Shown in pieces: positions 1 to 4,527 of a DNA stretch of 6,290 bases. The position numbers and the translations under genes were made by a program. The notes below the pieces were generated by a model. That model was not told where the DNA came from. It saw nothing but the letters and a program-made list of their open reading frames with translations, and ran no database searches. The DNA comes from CAYMND01 sp964465065 (lineage in GTDB: Bacteria; Acidobacteriota; Aminicenantia; UBA2199): NCBI GenBank assembly GCA_964465065.1, contig CAYXHZ010000104.1, forward strand, positions 1-6,290. The letters run 5' to 3'. Position 1 is the first letter of the stretch, and each line of letters begins with the position of its first letter.

Positions 1-701
1 CGATTGACCAGGGTCGGATCGAGCCAGGCGGTCACGAGTTCGGCCGGCGGCGTCATGATGCCCAGGAAATCGGCCAGGATGCGGACCTGCGGCATGGGAT
101 CGGCGATCAGCCGGTCGAAGGAAAACTCCAGCCGGGGGAAATCATAGCGGTACAGACAGTCATCGAGAAATTTACGCCATTGGGATATCCAGCCGCGTAC
201 GAGGATTTCATCGGCGTTCCGGCGCAGCGGATCGTCGACGGTTCGCCACACCCGCAGGGTGGAACGAACCTGGTCGTCTTCATTGCGGACCAGCCGTATG
301 ATACGGATATCGTAGTATTCGCGCAGAAAAGACAACAGGGTCAGAGACAATCCGCGGGGAGCCTTGATGGCCGCAGGGAATGCACCGGCGAACTCCTCCT
401 GCAGCAGGCGGTGATAGGCTTGGGCTTGATCGCGCGCCACGGCCTCGACCTGGAGCAAAGCCGGTGCCGGAGTCACGGCCGGATAGCAATCGGCAAACAC
501 CTCGCACAGGAAACGCTGCTGCGATTTCAATTCGAAAAACCCCTTGGGATTCATGGCGGCCGGTTTGTTCAGACGGGCATCGTCCCCGACATTCAGACCG
601 GCCGCCCGCAGCAACCCCATGACCGCCGAGGAGCCGACACGGCCGGTATGATACGCGACCACGGCCAGACGGGGCAAAGCGGCGTCAGTCGCTGACTTCA
701 T
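1..701 (-). CDS. Sulfotransferase-family protein, C-terminus cut by window edge
   Basis: The 233 visible codons are open from an ATG at 701-699 to the left edge with no stop. Sulfotransferases move a sulfuryl group from PAPS to a hydroxyl or amine, here perhaps on a surface glycan (inferred). Near the N-terminus a strand (RLAVVAY, 11-17) leads into a P-loop-like 5'-phosphosulfate loop, HTGRVGSSAV (18-27). It is followed by GLNVGDD (35-41) and NPKGFFE (51-57), a spacing typical of bacterial sulfotransferase-like proteins. A second motif, IIRLVRNEDDQVRST (134-148), fits the 3'-phosphate-binding strand and helix, with Arg139 and Ser147 as likely ligands. There is no signal peptide, which fits a cytoplasmic enzyme. 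The start overlaps the upstream ABC gene's stop as ATGA, implying translational coupling in one operon. Substrate cannot be read from sequence, and a non-catalytic relative of the fold is possible. Confidence 0.8.
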   Translation of the reverse strand, partial: MKSATDAALPRLAVVAYHTGRVGSSAVMGLLRAAGLNVGDDARLNKPAAMNPKGFFELKSQQRFLCEVFADCYPAVTPAPALLQVEAVARDQAQAYHRLLQEEFAGAFPAAIKAPRGLSLTLLSFLREYYDIRIIRLVRNEDDQVRSTLRVWRTVDDPLRRNADEILVRGWISQWRKFLDDCLYRYDFPRLEFSFDRLIADPMPQVRILADFLGIMTPPAELVTAWLDPTLVN

Positions 702-2050
702 GATATCGGCCTGAATTCTGCCGCTTCGGGCAGTTCGGTCACTTGGCAGTTCTGGTCCAGATGGACCAGACCCTGTCGTCCGCTTTTCGCCTCGTCCCTC
801 ACCCGGAAAAGCAGCGCGTCGCTGACTCGGCCGATCAGTACCGTTTCGCCCTGCTCGTCCAGATGGTAGACACCGACGTTGACGAAATAATCCCGCGCCA
901 GCATCCGGCAGGTGAAAGTCCAGGCAACCCGGACTGTCTGTCCGCGCCGGGCCTGGAAACGGATGCGGTTGTACCGCGTTTCGTCCGAACTGATGTTCAT
1001 GCCCTTCACGTTTTTCACGGCCATCGAGAAGAAAACTTCCCGGAAATCGTCGAGAAAGCGGACATCGAAGACCAGGCGGTAACTGAGGTCAAGGTCCAGG
1101 ATATTGACTGGCCGACCGTCGACGGTTTCCAGGCCGATGCCGGCGATGCGCGCATGTGGGGTTTCGAAACGAACCGCCGTGTTGCTGGCCAGTTCGGGTT
1201 GAAAGCCATCGGCCGGAAGCGTTTCCGCGGGATTCCCCCCTGCAGTCCGAATCGATGTCTTGGCCGGTACTGCCGCATGCGCCCGGATTTCGGCACGAAC
1301 CTGTTCAGCGGCGGAGCCGGCGAACAGCAAACGCTGGTATTGAGCTGTCGCCTGTTTGGGCGGGCCATCCAGCAGCAGTTCGCCCTGATCGATCAGCAAA
1401 CCCCGGCTGCAGAATTGATTGACCGCGCTGACATCGTGGGAAACCATGACTACCGTGCAACCGGAATGCAGCAAGCGCTCGATCCGGTCGAAACATTTGC
1501 GGCGGAAAAACTCGTCGCCCACGGCCAGTACTTCGTCGACCAGCAGGATGTCCGGATCGATGTGCACAGCCAGTGCGAAACCGAGGCGGGCGCGCATGCC
1601 GCTGGAATATGTCTTCAGCGGTTGATGGATGAATTCTCCGATCTGGGCGAAAGCCACGATCTCATCCAGCCAGCCTTTGATGGCCTGACGCGAATACCCT
1701 TGCATCAGTCCGGAAAACCAGACATTCTGGATGCCCGTGTATTCCGGATTGAGGCCGGCCCCCAGATCGAGCAGGGTGGCGATCCTGCCCCGGGTATGAA
1801 TCCGCCCCGTACTGGCCTGGATGACTCCGGCGATCAGTCGCAACAGGGTGGATTTCCCCGAACCGTTCCGCCCGACCACACCCAGAATCTCACCGCGCCT
1901 GGCGCAAAATCCGATATTTCTGAGGGCGTAGAAATCCCTATGACGGACTCGGCCGAAGGGATTCAGGGCCTCCTTGAGACGATCACGGGGAGATTCGTAG
2001 AGTTTGTAGCACTTCGAAACGTCTTGCAGCGAAATGACGATGTCGTTCAT
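698..2050 (-). CDS. ABC transporter ATP-binding protein, Wzt-type polysaccharide exporter
   Basis: This 450-residue ATPase should energise export of an undecaprenyl-linked glycan (O-antigen, capsule or teichoic-acid type) with a Wzm-like permease at the inner membrane. Visible motifs are Walker A GRNGSGKST (60-68), signature TYSSGM (147-152), Walker B ILLVDE (168-173) followed by VLAVGDE, and H-loop His205 in VSHD. The N-terminus ISLQDVSKCYKLYESPRDRLKEAL is typical of the Wzt/TagH/RfbB group. A variable linker (about 245-290) leads to a beta-rich C-terminal domain (about 290-418) like the Wzt domain that recognises the glycan's terminal modification. I chose ATG 2050 because family similarity starts there. 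An in-frame TTG at 2128 would add 26 residues without such similarity. Neither start has a clear Shine-Dalgarno sequence. It is the first gene of its operon, and its stop overlaps the sulfotransferase start. No permease is visible. Gene symbol wzt is plausible but is left blank because the system type is unknown. Confidence 0.9.
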   Translation of the reverse strand: MNDIVISLQDVSKCYKLYESPRDRLKEALNPFGRVRHRDFYALRNIGFCARRGEILGVVGRNGSGKSTLLRLIAGVIQASTGRIHTRGRIATLLDLGAGLNPEYTGIQNVWFSGLMQGYSRQAIKGWLDEIVAFAQIGEFIHQPLKTYSSGMRARLGFALAVHIDPDILLVDEVLAVGDEFFRRKCFDRIERLLHSGCTVVMVSHDVSAVNQFCSRGLLIDQGELLLDGPPKQATAQYQRLLFAGSAAEQVRAEIRAHAAVPAKTSIRTAGGNPAETLPADGFQPELASNTAVRFETPHARIAGIGLETVDGRPVNILDLDLSYRLVFDVRFLDDFREVFFSMAVKNVKGMNISSDETRYNRIRFQARRGQTVRVAWTFTCRMLARDYFVNVGVYHLDEQGETVLIGRVSDALLFRVRDEAKSGRQGLVHLDQNCQVTELPEAAEFRPIS

Positions 2051-2157
2051 ACGGGCATGGAAAACGGCAATGCGGCGGACCGGTAACTCTGCCAGGCGGC
2101 ACAGGGAGGAAGCGCTGTCTTGGCGCAACCGGGAAAAATTCGCTTCAGCACATGCCG

Positions 2158-2186
2158 ATGATATACGCCCGCCGACAAGTTGTCAA
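2158..2186 (-). promoter_or_regulatory. Sigma70-like promoter for the ABC/sulfotransferase operon
   Basis: Read on the minus strand, a perfect -35 TTGACA (2186-2181) is followed after 17 nt by TATCAT (2163-2158), five of six matches to TATAAT. Transcription would start near 2151, giving about a 100-nt leader before ATG 2050, or about 22 nt before the alternative TTG at 2128. This is a consensus match only. Sigma factor preferences in the unknown host may differ. Confidence 0.6.
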
Positions 2187-2188
2187 CT
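2178..2188. promoter_or_regulatory. 11-bp palindrome over the -35 of the ABC promoter
   Basis: AGTTG-T-CAACT is a perfect odd-length dyad centred on 2183 that covers the minus-strand -35 hexamer. Its 9-bp core (GTTGACAAC on the minus strand) also occurs over the -35 of the opposite promoter at 2356-2364. A shared regulator is possible, but part of the identity is forced by the TTGACA consensus itself. Confidence 0.3.
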
Positions 2189-2211
2189 GGAATACGCCAA
2201 AAAATCCAATG

Positions 2212-2228
2212 GGATAGCCTACCTATCC
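2212..2228. repeat. Inverted repeat GGATAG-5-CTATCC
   Basis: Perfect 6-bp arms (2212-2217 and 2223-2228) flank the 5-nt spacer CCTAC. The repeat lies about 26 bases upstream of the ABC promoter's -35 element, where an activator or repressor could bind. No T-tract follows on either strand, so a terminator is unlikely. Arms this short can arise by chance. Confidence 0.25.
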
Positions 2229-2354
2229 AAAGCAAGGCCGGTATTTTCCCACTTAGCTATCAACCGGTCGACTGAGGCCAAGACAACATAACATCCCAAT
2301 GCCCCCTGGCATCCGTTTTAACGCATCATGGCCCGTATATTTCAACCTGGCTGA

Positions 2355-2365
2355 TGTTGACAACA
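2355..2365. promoter_or_regulatory. 11-bp palindrome over the -35 of the C69 promoter
   Basis: TGTTG-A-CAACA is a perfect odd dyad centred on 2360 that contains the plus-strand TTGACA. It shares its 9-bp core with the palindrome at 2178-2188, 177 bp away centre to centre, and abuts the inverted repeat at 2362-2378. It could be half of a regulator site common to both divergent genes. Confidence 0.3.
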
Positions 2366-2385
2366 ATCGGGGATTGTTTTATGAA
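2357..2385 (+). promoter_or_regulatory. Sigma70-like promoter for the C69 peptidase gene
   Basis: A perfect TTGACA (2357-2362) is followed after 17 nt by TATGAA (2380-2385), four of six matches to TATAAT. Predicted transcription starts near 2392, only about 10 nt before ATG 2402. That leaves almost no leader, and no Shine-Dalgarno sequence is visible. Confidence 0.5.
2362..2378. promoter_or_regulatory. Candidate operator between -35 and -10 of the C69 promoter
   Basis: A perfect inverted repeat, AACAATC-GGG-GATTGTT, fills nearly all of the 17-nt promoter spacer. A dimeric repressor bound here would block RNA polymerase directly, and a MerR-type activator could also use such a position. A hairpin role is less likely because the site lies upstream of the predicted transcription start. 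No regulator gene is in the window. Confidence 0.45.
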
Positions 2386-2401
2386 ATAACTTCCCTGTCC
2401 G

Positions 2402-4120
2402 ATGAAAAAAACAGTTTTATATAGCTTTCTGTTGCTGAGTATCGCTTTCGTCCCGGCCCTGCCGGCCTGCACCAACTACCTGGTCAGCAAGGGAGCCACC
2501 CGGGACGGCTCCACCATGATCAGCTACGTAGCCGATTCGCACATCCGCTACGGCGAGCTGTACTTCATTCCCGGCGGCCCGCAGGCGGCGGGTTCGTTCT
2601 ACCAGGCCTACGACCGCGGCAGCCACAAGCCCCTGGCCCGGGTGCCCAACCCGGCGCTGACCTACACGGTCATCGGTTTCATGAACGAAAGACAGGTAGC
2701 CATCGGCGAGACCACCTTCACCAGCCGCGACGAGCTCAACGACCCCGACGGCCAGCTCGACTACGGCAGCCTGATGTTTCTGGCCCTGCAGCGCAGCCGG
2801 ACCGCCCGGGAGGCCATCCGCACCATCGCCGATCTGACCGCTCAGTACGGCTATACCGGCGCCGGTGAATCCCTGTCCATCAGCGACCCCAACGAGGTCT
2901 GGTTCATGGAGATCGTCGGCCGCGGCCCGGCCAAACAGAAAAAAGACCGTGGCGCCCTGTGGGTGGCCCTGCGCATCCCCGAAGGCTACGTCTCGGCCCA
3001 CGCCAACCAGTCGCGCATCGGCCGCATCCCCCTGGCCGACGGCAAAACCGCCATCACCAGCCGCGAGCTGGACCGTCTGGACCAGGCCCCGGTACAGGCG
3101 GTCTACAGCGCCGACATCATCGAATTCGCCCGTAAAAAGGGCTACTTCCAAGGACCAGACAGCGAATTCAGCTTCTGCGACGCCTTCGCCCCCATCGATT
3201 TCGGCGGCGCCCGTTTCTGCGAGGCCCGGGTCTGGAACCTGTTCCGTCGCGTCAACCGCGAGATGGAAAGCTATCGGGACGTGGCCCTGGGCCTGGACAT
3301 GAGCCGCCGCCTGCCCCTGTGGATCAAGCCGGATCGTCTCCTGACCGTCCAGGACCTGATCGCGGCCAAACGCGACCACCTGGAAGGCACCGAGTTCGAC
3401 ATGGCCAAGGATGTCGGCGCCGGGCCCTACGGCCTGCCCTACCGCTGGCGGCCCATGACCTGGAAACTCGACGGCAAGAGCTACTTCCACGAGCGCACCA
3501 CCGCCACCCAGCAGACGGCCTTTTCCTTCATCGCCCAGCTGCGCTCCTGGCTGCCCGACTCCATCGGCGGCCTGTTCTGGTTCGGCGTCGACGACACCAA
3601 CACCACCGTCTACATGCCGTTCTACGCCGGCATCAAACGGGTGCCGGAGGCGCTCCGCGAGGGCAACGGCAGCATCCTGGAATTCTCCGACAGCGCCGCC
3701 TTCTGGATCTTCAACCAGCTGGCCCAGTTCGCCTACCTGCGCTACAACGAAATATATCCGGACATCCGCAAGGTCCAGACCGAGCTCGAGGAGCAGATGC
3801 AGCGGGGCAGCCTGGCGGTGGACCGGGCCGCCCTGGAACTGCACAAGAGCGATCCGGAGACCGCCCGCGATTTCCTGACCTCCTTTTCGGAAGGCATGAC
3901 CAACCAGACCGTCAGCCGCTGGAAGGAACTGTACCGCTTCCTGATGGTCAAGCATCTGGACGGTAACCGCAAGAAGGAGGAGAACGGCGTCTTTCTGCGC
4001 AATACCTACGGCCGTTACCCCATTGTCGAGCATCCCGAGCTGCCGGATTGGTGGAAGAGGCTGATCGTCGAAAAGACCGGCGAACGCTTCCTGGAGCCGC
4101 CAGCGCAGAAAAAGGAATAG
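2402..4120 (+). CDS. Secreted C69-family peptidase (dipeptidase type)
   Basis: A complete 572-residue protein. Family C69 enzymes are Ntn hydrolases that cleave dipeptides or short peptides, with an N-terminal cysteine as nucleophile exposed by processing. Residues 1-22 form a signal peptide (KK, a hydrophobic stretch, then ALPA) ending directly before Cys23, which starts the family motif CTNYLVSKGATRDGST (23-38). Further family-like blocks are YVADSH (42-47), RYGELYF (49-55), GFMNERQVAIGETTF (92-106), GESLSISDPNEVWFMEIVG (155-173) and SAHANQSRIG (198-207). The enzyme probably acts in the periplasm or outside the cell. LPAC resembles a lipobox, but Pro at -2 is unusual and lipidation would conflict with a free nucleophile. 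Codon use is strongly GC-ending. ATG 2402 is chosen because it gives an exact signal peptide, although no ribosome binding site precedes it. The substrate is unknown. Confidence 0.9.
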   Translation: MKKTVLYSFLLLSIAFVPALPACTNYLVSKGATRDGSTMISYVADSHIRYGELYFIPGGPQAAGSFYQAYDRGSHKPLARVPNPALTYTVIGFMNERQVAIGETTFTSRDELNDPDGQLDYGSLMFLALQRSRTAREAIRTIADLTAQYGYTGAGESLSISDPNEVWFMEIVGRGPAKQKKDRGALWVALRIPEGYVSAHANQSRIGRIPLADGKTAITSRELDRLDQAPVQAVYSADIIEFARKKGYFQGPDSEFSFCDAFAPIDFGGARFCEARVWNLFRRVNREMESYRDVALGLDMSRRLPLWIKPDRLLTVQDLIAAKRDHLEGTEFDMAKDVGAGPYGLPYRWRPMTWKLDGKSYFHERTTATQQTAFSFIAQLRSWLPDSIGGLFWFGVDDTNTTVYMPFYAGIKRVPEALREGNGSILEFSDSAAFWIFNQLAQFAYLRYNEIYPDIRKVQTELEEQMQRGSLAVDRAALELHKSDPETARDFLTSFSEGMTNQTVSRWKELYRFLMVKHLDGNRKKEENGVFLRNTYGRYPIVEHPELPDWWKRLIVEKTGERFLEPPAQKKE

Positions 4121-4144
4121 GAACGGGACTGGACCCTTTCCCCA

Positions 4145-4168
4145 TTTCCCCCTTCCCTGAAGGGAAGG
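4145..4168. repeat. Degenerate copy of the C-rich hairpin repeat after the C69 gene
   Basis: The stretch begins with TTTCCCCC and contains perfect 7-bp arms, CCTTCCC (4151-4157) and GGGAAGG (4162-4168), around a TGAA loop. It resembles the left half of the repeat at 4211-4247 and starts 25 bases after the peptidase stop codon. The hairpin could slow polymerase or protect the mRNA 3' end, but no T-tract follows, so I do not call it an intrinsic terminator. Confidence 0.5.
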
Positions 4169-4210
4169 AGGCTGGCTGGAGCGAACTCTGTCTGATAAGT
4201 TCGATCGAGG

Positions 4211-4247
4211 TTTTCCCCTTCCCTTTAGGGGAGGGGTTGGGGTGAGG
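4211..4247. repeat. C-rich/G-rich hairpin repeat, left side of gap
   Basis: A hairpin of nine pairs joins CCCCTTCCC (4215-4223) to GGGGAGGGG (4228-4236), with one T-G wobble and a TTTA loop. The tail continues TTGGGGTGAGG. On the minus strand it reads as LTPTPPLKGRG, a spurious peptide familiar from intergenic repeats in many bacterial genomes. Three GGGG tracts plus a GG could also form a G-quadruplex. The last 22 bases recur exactly at 4348-4369 across the gap. Confidence 0.75.
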
Positions 4248-4347
4248 NNNNNNNNNNNNNNNNNNNNNNNNNNNNNNNNNNNNNNNNNNNNNNNNNNNNN
4301 NNNNNNNNNNNNNNNNNNNNNNNNNNNNNNNNNNNNNNNNNNNNNNN
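4248..4347. other. Assembly gap of 100 Ns
   Basis: Exactly 100 consecutive Ns, a conventional placeholder for a gap of unknown size. Identical 22-nt sequence on both sides suggests the assembler broke inside a repeat, so the true content may be further repeat copies, a unique insert, or nothing. Frames that read through it are not meaningful. Confidence 0.95.
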
Positions 4348-4369
4348 TAGGGGAGGGGTTGGGGTGAGG
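4348..4369. repeat. Right-hand copy of the gap-flanking 22-nt repeat
   Basis: It matches 4226-4247 base for base, starting TAGGGGAGGGG and ending GGGGTGAGG. Only the G-rich half of the unit is present, and its C-rich partner arm would lie inside the gap. This implies that at least two copies of the repeat meet here. Confidence 0.85.
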
Positions 4370-4425
4370 TCTGACCTTATCCCGTTTGCCTCTTCCCGGT
4401 ACAGGACAGGGACCAGGTGAGGTCT
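4363..4425. repeat. Direct repeat GGTGAGGTCT and degenerate repeat copy
   Basis: The 10-mer GGTGAGGTCT occurs at 4363-4372 and again at 4416-4425, 53 bases apart. Between them, CCTCTTCCC followed by ACAGGGACCAGGTGAGG looks like a decayed version of the same hairpin unit. The array therefore probably extends right of the gap. Divergence makes this assignment tentative. Confidence 0.4.
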
Positions 4426-4474
4426 TCTGCCGCAGACCGTAGGACATCTTGCTTTCATTTTTCAGGAAATAAAC

Positions 4475-4504
4475 TTGCTCGACAAAGCCATGTTCATCTA
4501 CAAT
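4475..4504 (+). promoter_or_regulatory. Weak promoter candidate for the VWFA-related gene
   Basis: TTGCTC (4475-4480) is followed after 18 nt by TACAAT (4499-4504), which has five of six -10 matches, while the -35 matches at only three positions. A start near 4511 would leave a short leader holding the ribosome binding site. It lies beyond the repeat array in an AT-richer stretch, as expected for a gene transcribed separately from the peptidase. Readthrough from upstream cannot be excluded. Confidence 0.4.
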
Positions 4505-4514
4505 ACAACCCGAC

Positions 4515-4520
4515 AGGAGG
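4515..4520 (+). promoter_or_regulatory. Strong Shine-Dalgarno for the VWFA-related gene
   Basis: AGGAGG lies 7 bases upstream of ATG 4528 and fixes that start. It contrasts with the C69 and ABC genes, neither of which has a recognisable ribosome binding site. Confidence 0.85.
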
Positions 4521-4527
4521 TTCATCG

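Larger units (their letters stand above)
2051..2401. other. Divergent intergenic region between ABC operon and C69 peptidase
   Basis: This 351-base spacer separates two outward-facing genes and is clearly more AT-rich than its flanks from about 2190 onward. It holds one promoter candidate for each direction, two related short palindromes at the -35 elements, and two further inverted repeats, each listed separately. The part next to the ABC gene (2051-2150) would be a roughly 100-nt transcribed leader. I found no ops/JUMPstart-like element, hairpin terminator or tRNA in it. Short open frames across the region show no family resemblance and no ribosome binding site. Confidence 0.7.

Noticed and set aside
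743..2086. 447-codon open frame on the plus strand opposite the ABC ATPase gene
   Set aside because: It lies antisense to a gene with all ABC motifs. It has no family resemblance or ribosome binding site, and high GC readily creates such long shadow frames.
2051..2128. 26-residue N-terminal extension of the ABC ATPase from TTG 2128
   Set aside because: The extension lacks family similarity and a Shine-Dalgarno sequence, while ATG 2050 matches where related ATPases begin. It is not fully excluded because the predicted transcript would contain it.
2238..2267. CCGGT/ACCGG inverted repeat in the divergent spacer
   Set aside because: Only 5-bp arms with a 20-base loop, easily expected by chance, and not placed at any promoter element.
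2313..2341. Alternative plus-strand promoter with TATATT as -10
   Set aside because: The hexamer at the proper upstream distance is CCGTTT, which does not resemble a -35. The TTGACA at 2357 is much better.
4151..4168. Intrinsic terminator for the C69 gene
   Set aside because: The hairpin is good, but a purine-rich stretch follows rather than a T-tract. It fits the repeat family better.
4211..4369. CRISPR array or similar spaced direct repeats at the gap
   Set aside because: Copies decay to different degrees with no regular spacers and no cas genes. The unit is a hairpin repeat of intergenic type.
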